Origin: JAWVFM01 sp963841455
Lineage (GTDB): Bacteria; Actinomycetota; Thermoleophilia; Solirubrobacterales; 70-9
Length of the DNA: 64,000 nucleotides
Reading direction: 5' to 3'
NCBI GenBank assembly: GCA_963841455.1
Contig: CAWJCU010000003.1
Location: 310,001 to 374,000 of the forward strand
Shown here: positions 19,311 through 29,771 of the stretch, one piece after another
Layout: each line of letters starts with the position of its first letter
Position numbering within the stretch: position 1 is the stretch's first letter
The notes under the pieces: generated by a model
What the model was told of the DNA's origin: nothing
Seen by the model: only the letters and a program-made list of their open reading frames with translations
Database searches by the model: none
Made by a program: the position numbers and the translations under genes

Positions 19311-20753
19311 TCAGGCGCGAGCCGCCGCGGGCGAGAGCATCTCGAGCGCGAACTTGCCGTCCCCGCCATCGCCGAGTGGATACGACCCGGAGAAGCAGGC
19401 GTCGCAATGCAGCTGGGGGTCCGCGCCGATCGCCTCGTATGTGCCCTCGAGCGACAGATATGCGAGCGAGTCGGCACCGAGCTCCTCCGCGATCTCCTCG
19501 ATCGAACGCTCGTGGGCGACCATCTCCTCGCTCGTCGACATGTCGATGCCGTAGTGGCACGGATGGCGGATCGGCGGCGAGGAGATCCTCAGGTGGACCT
19601 CCTTCGCGCCAGCCTCGCGCAGCATCCCGACGATCTGGCGAGTGGTGTTGCCGCGCACGATCGAGTCGTCGACGACGACCACGCGCTTCCCGCTCACGAT
19701 CTCGGGCAGCGGGTTGAACTTCATCCGCAACCCTCGCTTCCGAAGCTCCTGCCCCGGCTGGATGAACGTGCGGGCGACGTACCGGTTCTTGATCAGCCCG
19801 TCGTCCTGCGGGATCCCCGACGCCCGGGCGAAGCCGCTGGCCGCCGGGTTCCCCGAGTCCGGGACGGAGATCACGAGGTCGGCGTCCACCGGCGCCTCCC
19901 GCGCGAGGATCTCGCCCATCCGGCCGCGCGATTGCTGCACGACGCGCCCCTCCAGGCGGCTATCGGGGCGGGAGAAGTAGATGTGCTCGAAGACGCAGAA
20001 CGCCGGATTCCGTGGCTCGACCACCTGGCGCGACTCGAGGCCGTCGGCCGTGAGCGAGACGAGCTCTCCCGGGCTCACGTCGCGCACCAGCTCGGCACCG
20101 ATGATGTCGAAGGCGCAGCTCTCCGACGCCACGCACCAGCGATCGCCGAGCCGGCCGAGCGAGAGCGGGCGGACCCCGTTGGGGTCGCGGAAGGCGACAA
20201 CGGCGCGCTTGGTCATGACCACCGTCGAATAGGCCCCTTCGAGGCGGGGCATCACGGCGGCGACGGCGTTCTCGATCGGCCGCTCGGGCGCGGTCGACAG
20301 CGCCGCCGCGATGATCTCCGAGTCGGAGGTGCCGCGGAAGGCGATGCCCCGCTCGCGCAACTCGTTGTGGAGGTCGACGGCGTTCGTCAGGTTGCCGTTG
20401 TGGGCGAGCGCGACCTCGCGCCCGTCGTCGCGCCAGACCGGCTGCGTGTTCTCCCAGGACGCGCCGCCGGTGGTGGAGTAGCGGACGTGGCCGATCGCCA
20501 TGTCGCCGTCCAGGGCGCGCAGCTTCTCCTCGTCGAACACCTGCGAGACGAGCCCGGTGTCGCGCAGCGTGGTGATGTGCCCGCCCTCGCAGGTGGCGAT
20601 CCCCGCGGACTCCTGCCCGCGGTGCTGCAGCGCGTAGAGCGCGAAGTAGGCGAGGCGAGCCACATCGTGCCCGGGTGCATAGACGCCGAAGACGCCGCAC
20701 TCGTCGCGGGGCCCGTCGCGCTCGGCCTCCGGGTAGCCAGGCGAGGCTCTCAC
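19311..20753 (-). CDS. purF: Amidophosphoribosyltransferase
   Basis: Commits PRPP to purine synthesis; 480 aa, intact. After a propeptide of 18 residues the mature N-terminal nucleophile cysteine is in DECGVFGVYAP. The glutaminase domain has LQHRGQESAGIA, HVRYSTTG and LAHNGNLTN. The phosphoribosyltransferase domain has the PRPP loop RVVVVDDSIVRGNTTR. Start GTG 20753. First gene of purF-purN-purH, divergent from the SDR gene. purM, which often follows purF, is not here. Confidence 0.96.
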   Translation of the reverse strand: MRASPGYPEAERDGPRDECGVFGVYAPGHDVARLAYFALYALQHRGQESAGIATCEGGHITTLRDTGLVSQVFDEEKLRALDGDMAIGHVRYSTTGGASWENTQPVWRDDGREVALAHNGNLTNAVDLHNELRERGIAFRGTSDSEIIAAALSTAPERPIENAVAAVMPRLEGAYSTVVMTKRAVVAFRDPNGVRPLSLGRLGDRWCVASESCAFDIIGAELVRDVSPGELVSLTADGLESRQVVEPRNPAFCVFEHIYFSRPDSRLEGRVVQQSRGRMGEILAREAPVDADLVISVPDSGNPAASGFARASGIPQDDGLIKNRYVARTFIQPGQELRKRGLRMKFNPLPEIVSGKRVVVVDDSIVRGNTTRQIVGMLREAGAKEVHLRISSPPIRHPCHYGIDMSTSEEMVAHERSIEEIAEELGADSLAYLSLEGTYEAIGADPQLHCDACFSGSYPLGDGGDGKFALEMLSPAAARA

Positions 20754-20814
20754 AAACGGAGGCTAGCAACGTGCCCGGATCAAGCGGGCCGTTCGCGCAG
20801 CGCCGAGATTTCTA

Positions 20815-20830
20815 CGAACGCTGGTGTTCG
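20815..20830. promoter_or_regulatory. Inverted repeat, possible TetR operator
   Basis: CGAAC-GCTGGT-GTTCG is a perfect 5-base inverted repeat with a 6-base spacer, 14 bases before the SDR start and in the divergent region shared with purF. A TetR gene lies in the same plus-strand operon, so autoregulation at this site is possible. Short arms make chance occurrence plausible. Confidence 0.25.
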
Positions 20831-20844
20831 CTATGGTCCCGGCC

Positions 20845-21688
20845 ATGACCCAGCCCACCAGTCTCGCCGGGCGCCGGGTGCTGATCACCGGCGCCGCGCG
20901 TGGCATCGGCGCGGCGCTCGCGCAGGCGCCTTCACGAGCGCGGCGCTCGCCTCGCGCTCGCCGGCCTCGAGCCCGAGGCGCTCGCCACCGTCGCAGCCCA
21001 CTGCGGCGATGCGCCGTACTGGGAGTGCGACATCAGCGACCGCGAGCGGGTCTCCGAGGTCGTCGACGAGGCCGTTGAGGCCCTGGGTGGCCTTGACGTC
21101 GTGGTCGCGAACGCGGGGGTGGCGTCGCAGCTTCCAATCGTCGGCGGTGACCCGGCGCTCTGGGACAAGACGATCGCCGTGAACCTGACCGGCGCCTACA
21201 ACACGCTGCGCGCGGCCGCACCCCACATCGCCCATCCAGGCGGTTACGCGCTCGCCGTCGCCTCGCTCGCCGCGGCCGTGCACCCGCCCCTCATGGCGGC
21301 GTACAACGCGTCGAAGGCGGGTGTGGAGGCACTCGGCGACACGCTTCGCATCGAGCTCCACGCCACGGGGGCTCGCGTGGGTGTCGCGTACTTCGCCGAG
21401 CTCGACACGGACATGACGTCGCGCGGCTTCGACACGCGCGCTGCCCAGAACCTCCTCCGCGCCCGACCGGGCTCGGGTGTCGCTCCGCTCGAGCCGGCGA
21501 TCGACGCCATCGAGCGGGGGATCGCCCGGCGGTCGCGCCGCGTCGGATCGCCGAGCTGGGTCCGCCCATTGCTTCCGTTCCGCGAGGTCGCCCACCGCGC
21601 TGTTGAGCTCGCGCTGCGAAGGCGAGCGGCCGCCGCCGTGGCGATAGCGCAGGAGGAGACGGAGGTCGAGCTCACGACCCCGCAGTGA
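20845..21688 (+). CDS. Short-chain dehydrogenase/reductase, one frameshift
   Basis: Classical SDR, about 280 aa. The cofactor motif is LITGAARGIGAALA, then CDISDRERV, VVANAGVA, catalytic Ser in AVASLAA and YxxxK as AYNASKAGVEALGDTL. One break near 20930 interrupts the helix after the cofactor loop. Start ATG 20845 (MTQPTSLAGRRVL). The stop overlaps the TetR start (GTGAG), suggesting coupled expression. Substrate unknown. Confidence 0.88.
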
Positions 21689-22302
21689 GCATGAGCTCGG
21701 TCGAGCAACTCCCGCGCGGGCGTCACGGCCTGGACAGGGAGGAGGTGCGCGCTTCGCAGCGAGCGCGGATGGTGGCGGCGATGGTGGCCTCGATCTCCGA
21801 GCGCGGCTACGTCGAGACCACGGTCGCCGACGTCATCCGCGGCGCCCGCGTTTCCCGCGAGACCTTCTACGAGCAGTTCTCCAACAAGGAGGACGCGTTC
21901 CTCGCGGCGTTCGACTTCTGCACGGCTGAGCTGGCCGCCCGGATCGAGGCGGCGGGGACCAGCGCCGGCGACCCCGTGAGGAGGCTCGAGGACGCCATCG
22001 GCACCTACCTGGAGACGCTGCGGGCCGAGCCCGCCCTCGCGCGCACCTTCCTGGTCGACGCCTACGCCGCGGGACCGCGCGCGGTACGCCGGCGCGTCGA
22101 GGTGACGGCCGCGTTCGTCGCGCTCGTGACGTCCATCGTCCAGCCGGCGGACCTCGAGGGACGCTTCGCCTGCGAGGCGCTCGTCGGCGCCATCAGCTCG
22201 ATGGTGACGATGCGCGTCGCGACTCGGGACTTCGACGAGCTCCCGCGGCTCCGTCGGCCCCTGGTGAATCTGGCCACGCGGCTACTCACGGAGGCGGCAT
22301 GA
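21685..22302 (+). CDS. TetR-family transcriptional regulator
   Basis: About 205 aa, intact. The N-terminal HTH spans RMVAAMVASISERGYVETTV, ADVIRGARVSRETFYEQFSNKEDAFLAAF, the standard TetR signature. The C-terminal ligand domain is variable. Start GTG 21685 overlaps the SDR stop; ATG 21691 is an alternative. It ends inside the start of the next gene (ATGA), so it is part of the SDR operon and probably controls it. Ligand unknown. Confidence 0.9.
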   Translation: MSMSSVEQLPRGRHGLDREEVRASQRARMVAAMVASISERGYVETTVADVIRGARVSRETFYEQFSNKEDAFLAAFDFCTAELAARIEAAGTSAGDPVRRLEDAIGTYLETLRAEPALARTFLVDAYAAGPRAVRRRVEVTAAFVALVTSIVQPADLEGRFACEALVGAISSMVTMRVATRDFDELPRLRRPLVNLATRLLTEAA

Positions 22303-22839
22303 CCCCGAGGATCCCGCCCGGCACCGCGAGACAGATCGGGCCGCTCGGAACGCTCGTTGCCCGCGTCGCGGGCCGGAGGATGGGCACGGCTCCGCCCAAC
22401 GTCTTCACGACCCTGGCTCGCAACCGCCGCCTGTTCTGGCGCTGGCTGCTCTTCGCCGGCGGCCTCATGCCCGGAGGACGCTTACCGCGGGCCGACACCG
22501 AGCTCGTGATCCTCAGGGTCTCCGACCGCTGCGACTCCGACTACGAATGGGACCACCACGAGCGACTCGGACGCCGCGCCGGACTCTCCGCGGATGACAT
22601 CGCGCGTGTACGCGAGGGCCCCGACGCCGAGGGCTGGACAGCACGCCAGGCGACTCTCCTGCGCGCCACCGACGAGCTCGTCACAGACCGGCGGATCGGG
22701 GATGAGACCTGGAGCGCCCTCGAGCCCGAGCTCACCGTCAACCAGCGGATCGAGCTCTGCATGCTGGCCGGGCACTACGCGATGCTCGCCGGAACGCTCA
22801 ACAGCCTCGGGAGTCGAGCGCGACGAGGCGCGGGCGTGA
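22299..22839 (+). CDS. Carboxymuconolactone decarboxylase-like protein, one frameshift near the end
   Basis: About 180 aa. The CMD core reads TELVILRVSDRCDSDYEWDHHERLGRRAGLSADDI, followed by VNQRIELCMLAGHYAMLAGTLNSLG. No CxxC is present. As read, the frame runs without a stop into the next gene. A one-base shift near 22805 instead ends it at TGA 22837-22839, overlapping the esterase GTG as GTGA, the same junction style seen all over this window. I therefore treat these as two genes, not a fusion. Confidence 0.78.
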
Positions 22840-24195
22840 CCGGGCGCCGCCTCATCGTGGTTGCGGCCGTCACGGCGCTCGGCTTCGCGGCGCCCGCGGC
22901 GGCCGACGCGACGCCGCCGGGACCGATGCCGCGACTCGCCGACGGCCACGGGATCCACGTCCTCTATCAGCACCGGCGTGCAGCGCGCCAGCTCGACGCC
23001 GAGCTGGCGACGAGGGCGCTCCAGCATCCGGTGAACGTCCGCGTCCTCTTCCCGCTCGGCTACTCCAAGCACCCGGAGCGCCGCTACCCCGTGCTCTACC
23101 TCTTTCACGGGACGAGCGGGCGGCCGTCGGACTGGATCACCGCCGGCGACGCGAAGCGGACGACACGCGGGCTGCCGATGATCCTCGTCCTGCCGGACGC
23201 GGGATTCGACGGCGACGGCGGGGGCTGGTGCACCAACTGGTACAACGGCGGCGCCTACGGGGCCCCCGAGTGGGAGACCTTCCACATCGACGAGTTCATC
23301 CCGTGGATCGACGCCAACCTGCGAACGATCCCGGCCCGCAGGGGGCGGGCGATCGCCGGCCTTTCGCAGGGCGGATTCTGCTCGCTGAGCTACGCGGCAC
23401 GCCATCCGGACCTCTTCACCTCGGTCGCCGGCTTCTCCGGCGCCGCGGAGATCGACCGCGACCCGGCCGCGATCGCGCTCGTCACGCCGATCATCCAGGC
23501 GACGGCCTTCGGCCTCGACGGCGCCGGCCCCGACGACATGTTCGGGCCGCGCGCGACCCAGGAGCTCAACTGGAAGGCGCACGATCCGGGAACGCTCAGC
23601 ACCAACCTGCGCGGAATGCAGATCGGGCTATGGACCGGGAACGGGCAGCCCGGGCCGCTCGACGACCCGAGCTCGCCGAATCCGGGTGCCGAGGCGATCG
23701 AGTCGGGCGTCTTCCAGCTCAACCAGCTCCTCCACGGGCACCTGGTCGATGAGGGCATCCCGCAGCACCTACCACTACTACGGGGCGGGCACCCATATCT
23801 GGCCGTACTGGGCGCGCGACCTTCGCGAGTACGTCGGGCCTCTGATGCACCGGTTCAAGCGCTCGCCCGCGAAGCCACGCGTCGTCGCCTACCGCACCGT
23901 CGACGATCCCTGGCGCCAGTGGGGATGGCGGGTGGCGCTCCGGCGCCCAGAGCCCGCGTTCAGCTCCCTCGCGGGCGCCGGCCGGAAGGGGTTCAGCCTC
24001 ACTGGGACCGGGGAGGCGACGGTGACCACGCCGCGGCTCTATGCATCCGGCGCCAAGGTCCGGGTCAGCGAGAGTGGGCCGGCCGGGACAACGAGCACGG
24101 GTCTCACCGCCGGCGCAAACGGTCGCCTTCGTCTCCCGGTGCCCCTGAGCTCCGGCGCTGCCCCGGCGACCACGAAGGTCACGATCCGGCGATAG
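22836..24195 (+). CDS. Secreted esterase, alpha/beta-hydrolase fold, one frameshift
   Basis: The Sec signal peptide VTGRRLIVVAAVTALGFAA ends in AAADA. The catalytic domain has VLYLFHGTSG (oxyanion region), LPDAGFDGDGGGW, and the nucleophile elbow AIAGLSQGGFCSL. After a break near 23765 the region HTYHYYGAGTHIWPYW supplies the His. It resembles the esterase D/antigen 85-like group. A C-terminal extension of about 100 residues looks like a beta-rich accessory domain. GTG 22836 overlaps the upstream TGA. Exported; the substrate may be an acylated envelope or plant ester (inference). Confidence 0.82.
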
Positions 24196-24244
24196 GGCAT
24201 TTGGGCTCCGCTTAGGTAGCCGCGGCTATCCTGGCGCCCGCCTC

Positions 24245-26096
24245 ATGGTGCCGCCTCGCCGCCACCTTCGCGCGCGAGCGCTAGCGCCGCTCGCCGTACT
24301 CGCGCTGGCCGTCTGCGGCTGCGGGGACGGCGGGGGCTCGAGCACCGTCGCGCCCCCCAAGCCGACGAAGAGCCTGGTCGCGGCGTGGCATGCGCTCGAG
24401 CGCGCGCCCTGCCCGGCGCCCTACCTCGCGATCGACCGGAAGACCTCCTACTCGCCGCCGGAGCTCAGGCAGGCGGGCGAAGGGCCGGTTCTCGATCAAG
24501 GGCCATCCCACGACGCTCGATCCGCCCATCGATTGGGCGATGGACCCCTACAACAGCAAGTCCTACCGCGGGGTCCTCGCGAGCCTCAAGTGGATCGACC
24601 CGGTGATCTACGCGTCGCGCCAAGGCGACCGGCAGGCCCTGGCGCAGGCGCGCGACATCGCCCTCGATTGGGTCACGCACAACCCTCGGCATCACCCGCC
24701 GACCGACAAGTCGTGGGAGAACAAGATCATCGGCGACCGTGCGCCCTACCTCGCGTACATCACCCGCGCCGCGGCCTGTCAGCACATGCTGAGCCAGGAG
24801 CAGGGCCTGACCCTGATCCAGTCGCTGCGCGAGCACGGGCGCGCGCTCACGGAGAACAAGCTGTACGTGCCCTCCAATCACGGCCTGTTCATGGACTACG
24901 GGCTCGAGGCGCTCGCCAAGGAGGCGGCGTTCCTCTCGAAGGCGCATGAGTGGGAGCGATTTGCGCCGAAGCGCTTTCAGAAGACGCTCGAGCGCCGGAT
25001 CTACCCGAGCGAGGGGTTCTGGCTCGAAAACTCCTCCTCGTACCACCTCGCGGTCCTGAAGCTCGTGCGCGAGTTCACCGCGCTCGCCGGCAAGGCGGCG
25101 CCATCGAGCCTCCGCCAGATCACGCGCCGGATGACCGACGTCGCCGGATGGCTGATCGAACCCGACGGAAAGCGGGTGCTGCTCGGCGACTCGAACCTGA
25201 AGCCGACACCACCGGAGGCGTCCGCAGCCGCCCGCGACGACGACGGGATTCTCTTCCTGCGGCGAAGCGGTATCGGCGCCGTCAAGAGCCCGGCGCCCGA
25301 TCCCGCCTACCTCCTGTTCGCCGCGACGTTCCAGAACGGCACCCATAACCAGGCCGATGCGCTCACGCTCGACCTCTTCGACCGCGGCCGGCGGATTCTG
25401 AGCGACTCGGGCCTCTACGACAAGGAGGACGACCCCTGGCAGGTCTACTCGCGCGCTGCGTACTCGCACAGCGTGATGACGATCGACGGCAAGACCTTTC
25501 CGCTCGACAAGAAGTTCCGCTACGGCAGCGGCCTTCGCGCATCAGGCCAGGGAGACGGCTGGTTCGCGATGGAGGGGGTGAACCCGAACGCCGAGCGGGT
25601 GCAGGGCGTGCGGCACACGCGGCTGGTCCTCTACAAGCCGCACCACGCGCTGATCGTGGTCGACTCGGCGCGCTCGAAGCGGAGCCACACCTATCAGCGC
25701 CTCTTCCAGCTCGGAAAGGACGTGAAGGCCGCGAAGGCGGGCCGCTCTACGGTGAGGCTCCGCGGCAAGCACGGGTTCCGGGGAGAGCTCAGCTCGACGG
25801 GCAACGCCCCGGCCAAGGTGTCGCTCTCGACGGGGCAGAAGGATCCCGTGCGCGGCTGGCTCTTCCCGCACTATCGCGTCAGGGCGCCGCGCACCACTGC
25901 TCAGTTCACCGACCGCGGTAAGAACGTCGACGAGGTGGCGACATTCTCGCTGGCGAAGGGCGCCCCCATGGTGGCGAGGCTGACCAGCTTCGCCCGGAAT
26001 GGTTCAGCCGCGCTGAGGCTGGCGACCGGAGGCGCGCCTGCGGGCTCCCTGACGGTGACGCGCTCCGGCTCGCACCTTCGAGTGGTCACCCACTAG
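24245..26096 (+). CDS. Heparinase II/III-like lipoprotein, one frameshift
   Basis: The lipoprotein signal ends with LAVCGCGDGG (lipobox Cys about residue 24). An alpha-helical barrel domain follows, with NHGLFMDYGLEALAKEA and ENSSSYHLAVLKL, the Asn/Tyr/His region of the superfamily. The beta-sheet Hepar_II_III domain has the signature THNQADALTLDLFDRGRRIL and SGLYDKEDDPW. One break lies near 24475 after PELRQ. Family members cleave uronic-acid polysaccharides by elimination, but the substrate here cannot be named. It ends convergent with the hydrolase gene. A paralogue lies at 50042-51865. Confidence 0.85.
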
Positions 26097-27589
26097 TCCG
26101 TGTTGCGGGCCAGGAAGCGGCGGATGCGCTTTGCGGCGGGGGAGTGCCCGTCGTAGAGCGACGCGACGTGCCCCGCGTTTCGGGCGATGTACTGGCCGGC
26201 GTTCGGGAACTCCTCGGCGACCAGGTGGCCCTCGTGCGGCGTCGTCACGTCGTCGAGCTCGCCTGAGACGACCAGCACGGACGCCTTCGACGGTTGCTCG
26301 CCGGGCGAGATCGGCGGCTCGTAGACGCTCGTCGGCTTCGGCCACGCGAGGCACTCCAGGTACTGGTAGTCGGAGCCAAGCGCCACCTCGCGCGGCGTGA
26401 AGGGCTCGAAACGGTTCCGCGGGTACGACGCGACTGCGCGCATCAGCTGGCTGCGGCGCCCGGGCTCGGAGGCAGTCTTCGACCACAGAAGCGGGTAGTC
26501 GTTGCAGCCGACGGCGAACTCGTCGGCGTGGTCGTAGTGGCCGGGGTGCCAGTAGCCCGGCCGCTGATCGACTGTGAGCTTCCTCCATGCCCGCGGGTCA
26601 CCGCCCATGAGGGCCCTCCCGGCGCGGTCGATCTTCAGGTACGACGCGGGCGGGCCGTAGCCGGCGCCGCCGAGAGCGTCGAGGAGCGGCGCGGCGCCGT
26701 AGTGGTTGCGGCGCAGGTAGCGCGCGAGCCGCGCGAGCCGCCGGCGCGGGTGGGGCGGGCACGACGCCGAGCGGTTGCACGCGATGACATATGAGCGGAT
26801 CCCGGTCCGCGGGATGCTCGGGTACCAGGCGCTCTCGCCCCGCGCGGGATAGGCGGAGTCGAGGACCAGCGACCGGAGGGTCTCGGGGTGGCGGAAGGCA
26901 TACGACTGGCCCAGGAACGTCCCATAGGAATCGCCGTAGAGCGCGATGTGCCCAAGGCCGAGCGAGCGGCGCACGGCGTCGATGTCGTCGGCCGCAGCGG
27001 ACGTCCTGTACGAGATGAATCGCCGGCCGAGCTTGCGCGCGCATTGCGCCGTCGTGAGCCAGTCGGGCCCTCGTCCGAGGTTCAGGTCCGGGCACCTGAT
27101 GGGCTCGGAGCGGCCGGTGCCCCGCATGTCGACGAGGAGGAGATCGTGGGTGCGCAGGAGGCGTCCGAACAGATTGGTGTACGAGGGGGCGGTGCGTGAG
27201 CTGCCGTATCCCGGCCCGCCCTCGACCGCGACGATCGGCGTCGAGCGGTGCCCGGCGCGGCGCTCGTCGGCCGGCCGGAACGCAAAGCCGATCGATGTCG
27301 TGCCGTACGCGGGATCCCGGCGCTCCCAGGGAACGCGGATCGATCCGCACCGGAAGTCGCGGAGGATCTTGCGGCCGCAGTCGTGGAGGCGGGGGGTGGC
27401 CGGCTTAGCCGTTGCCGACGGGGCGTCGGTTGCAGCGGAGCCCGTCGGATCGGTGCCGCCATCGCCGCAGCCGGCAATCAGGAGGGCGGCGATTAAGGCC
27501 GCAGCTGAGCACGCGAGGCCGTCTCGGCACCCGAGTGGTCGATCGTGGGGTCCATAGCCTCCACAGCTGACCACTCGTCGGAGAATCAC
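26093..27589 (-). CDS. Alpha/beta-hydrolase, TAP-like exported peptidase family
   Basis: About 498 aa, intact. The N-terminal hydrophobic stretch ACSAAALIAALLIAGCGDGG has a lipobox. The hydrolase core has VAVEGGPGYGSS, LLLVDMRGTGRSEPI, nucleophile HIALYGDSYGTFLGQ, Asp in VSGELDDVTT and His in ARNAGHVASL. This is the tripeptidyl aminopeptidase/proline iminopeptidase-like layout. GTG 27589 overlaps the purL TGA as GTGA, so it is the last gene of the pur-sulfotransferase string. It probably acts outside the membrane on peptides; specificity unknown. Confidence 0.86.
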   Translation of the reverse strand: MILRRVVSCGGYGPHDRPLGCRDGLACSAAALIAALLIAGCGDGGTDPTGSAATDAPSATAKPATPRLHDCGRKILRDFRCGSIRVPWERRDPAYGTTSIGFAFRPADERRAGHRSTPIVAVEGGPGYGSSRTAPSYTNLFGRLLRTHDLLLVDMRGTGRSEPIRCPDLNLGRGPDWLTTAQCARKLGRRFISYRTSAAADDIDAVRRSLGLGHIALYGDSYGTFLGQSYAFRHPETLRSLVLDSAYPARGESAWYPSIPRTGIRSYVIACNRSASCPPHPRRRLARLARYLRRNHYGAAPLLDALGGAGYGPPASYLKIDRAGRALMGGDPRAWRKLTVDQRPGYWHPGHYDHADEFAVGCNDYPLLWSKTASEPGRRSQLMRAVASYPRNRFEPFTPREVALGSDYQYLECLAWPKPTSVYEPPISPGEQPSKASVLVVSGELDDVTTPHEGHLVAEEFPNAGQYIARNAGHVASLYDGHSPAAKRIRRFLARNTD

Positions 27590-29771
27590 GCTGGCGCGGC
27601 CGCCCGATCGCCGAGGGATCGCCATGCCCTCACTGCTCGATCGAGCGGAAGCTCGATCGCCGTCTCGCCAACCACAATTGAGATCACATCACCGCCGGCG
27701 CGACCGATCACGCCGGCCTCGACTCCTCCCTCGGCAGCCTCAGCCACTATTCGCGCCACGGCGTCGCCGGGCCCCGCCACAACGAACCGCCCGACCCCCT
27801 CGCCGAACAACACGTCCTCGGGGTCGCCTGCGACCGCAACCTCGACCTCAAGGCCGACCTCCCCTGCGATCGCGCACTCGGCGAGAGTGCAGGCGAGCCC
27901 GCCGTCACTGACGTCGTGGGCGACCGACAGGGATCCCGCGCGCACCGCGTCGCGAACGAAGGCGAGCGTCGAAGCCACCCGGTCCAAGTCCACCTCCGGC
28001 AGCCCGGGCTCCAACCCCCCTCGCTGCTTGGCAAGCTCGGAGCCCTGCAACGACCCACAGGGCGGACCGACGAGCGCGATCGCGTGACCGTCGTCAAGAG
28101 CGACGCCGCCGATCCGAGCCGGATCGGGTAGCTCGCCCACGATCCCGACGACGGGCGTCGGATAGATCGGCCCCGACTCGGTTTCGTTGTACAGCGAGAC
28201 GTTGCCTCCGACCACGGGGATCCCAAGCGCCTCGCAGGCCTCGGCGAGCCCCGACACCGCGCGGTCTAGCTGCCACGCCACGTGGCGCTTCTCCGGGTTG
28301 CCGAAGTTGAGGCAGTTGGTCAGGCCGAGGGGCTCGGCGCCGGCGCAGGCCAGGTTCTGCGCGCACTCGAGCACGGCCTCGACGGTCCCGAAGTAGGGGT
28401 CGCAAGCCACCCGTCGCCCGTTGCCGTCGATCGCGACGGCGATCGCGACTCCAGCCTCGCCGATCGACAGGACCGCGGCGTCGGCGTCGCCCGGCCGCCG
28501 CACGGTCCGCGAGCCCACGACCGAGTCGTACTGCTCGAAGGCCCAGCGCTTGCTCGCGATCGTGGGGGTTGCCAAGAGCGCCTCGAGCACCTCGGATCCC
28601 GACTCCCCGCCATCGAGCGTGCCCTCGTTGCCATACATCCACCCTTCGGGCTCAGCCGGCGCCAAGTCGTAGAGAGGACACTCGTCAACCAGTGCCCCGA
28701 CCGGAACCTCGGCCACCGGGGTGCCCGAGTCGAGGACGCGAACGGTCTGCTCCTCGGTCACCTCGCCGATCACGGCGGCCCCCGTCTGCCAGCGCTCGCA
28801 GACCTCGCGCGCGGCCTCGACCCGCTCCGGCGTCACGACCGCGAGCATCCGCTCCTGCGATTCGGAGACCATCACCTCGAACGGCTCGAGGTCCGGATTG
28901 CGGAGGGGCACCGTCGAGACGTCGACCTCGATTCCGACCCCGCCCTTGGCGGCCATCTCGCCCCCGGCCGAGGTGAGCCCGGCGGCGCCCAGGTCCTGAA
29001 GCGCGACCAGGAGATCGCGGTCGAGGAGCTCCAGGCAGCACTCCACCAGCTTCGACTCCTCGAACGGGTCGCCGATCTGGACGGTCGGGCGCTTCTCGTC
29101 GCCCGCCTCGAGCTCGGCCGAGGCGAGGACGGAGGCGCCCCCTATGCCGTCACGTCCAGTCGAGGCTCCGAGGAGCATCAGCTTGTTTCCGGGTCCGGCC
29201 GCGGCCGAGCGGACCATGCTTCCCGCCGGCGCGAGCCCCACGCACATCGCGTTGACGAGGCAGTTCTGCTCGTAGGGCGCCTCGAAAGCGATCTCGCCGC
29301 CCACGGTCGGGACCCCGATCGAGTTGCCGTAGTGGCCGATGCCGGCCACGACCTGATCGAGCAGGTATCGCGTGCGCTCGGAGTCGAGCTCGCCGAAGCG
29401 CAGCGAGTCGAGCACCGCGATCGGCCGCGCGCCGGTTGCGAAGACGTCGCGGAGGATTCCCCGACGCCGGTCGCGGCGCCCTGGAAGGGCTCGACGGCGC
29501 TCGGGTGGTTGTGCGACTCGACCTTGAAGGCGACCGCCCAGCCGCCCGGCAGCGACACGACGCCCGCGTTCTCGCCCGGGCCCATCAGCACCCGCTCGCC
29601 CTCCGTGGGCAGGCGTCGCAGCAGTTTGCGCGAGTGCTTGTAGGCGCAGTGCTCGCTCCACAGCAGAGAGAACATCGCGAGCTCGACGCCGTTCGGCTCG
29701 CGGCCCAGGAGCTCGACGATTCGGTCGTACTCGAAGTCGGTGAGACCGAGCTCGCGGTGCTTACTCGCCAA
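27586..29771 (-). CDS. purL: Phosphoribosylformylglycinamidine synthase, large subunit, one frameshift
   Basis: Small-type PurL that works with PurQ and PurS. Blocks are RELGLTDFEYDRIVELLGREP, LWSEHCAYKHSR, VAFKVESHNHPSA, GAATGVGGILRDVFATGARPIA, GGNVSLYNET (as VVGGNVSLYNE) and SVAHDVSDGGLACTLAEC. One break lies near 29455, in TGVGGILRD. Start TTG 29771 is preferred, overlapping the last codons of the sulfotransferase gene upstream. About 728 aa, normal for the PurLQS type. It is separated from purQ by seven glycan-modification genes, all on the same strand. Confidence 0.94.

Noticed and set aside
22299..24195. Apparent fusion of a CMD-like protein with a secreted esterase
   Set aside because: The join would place a signal peptide in mid-protein. 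A one-base shift near 22805 gives a normal CMD end and a GTGA overlap with the esterase, matching other junctions here.
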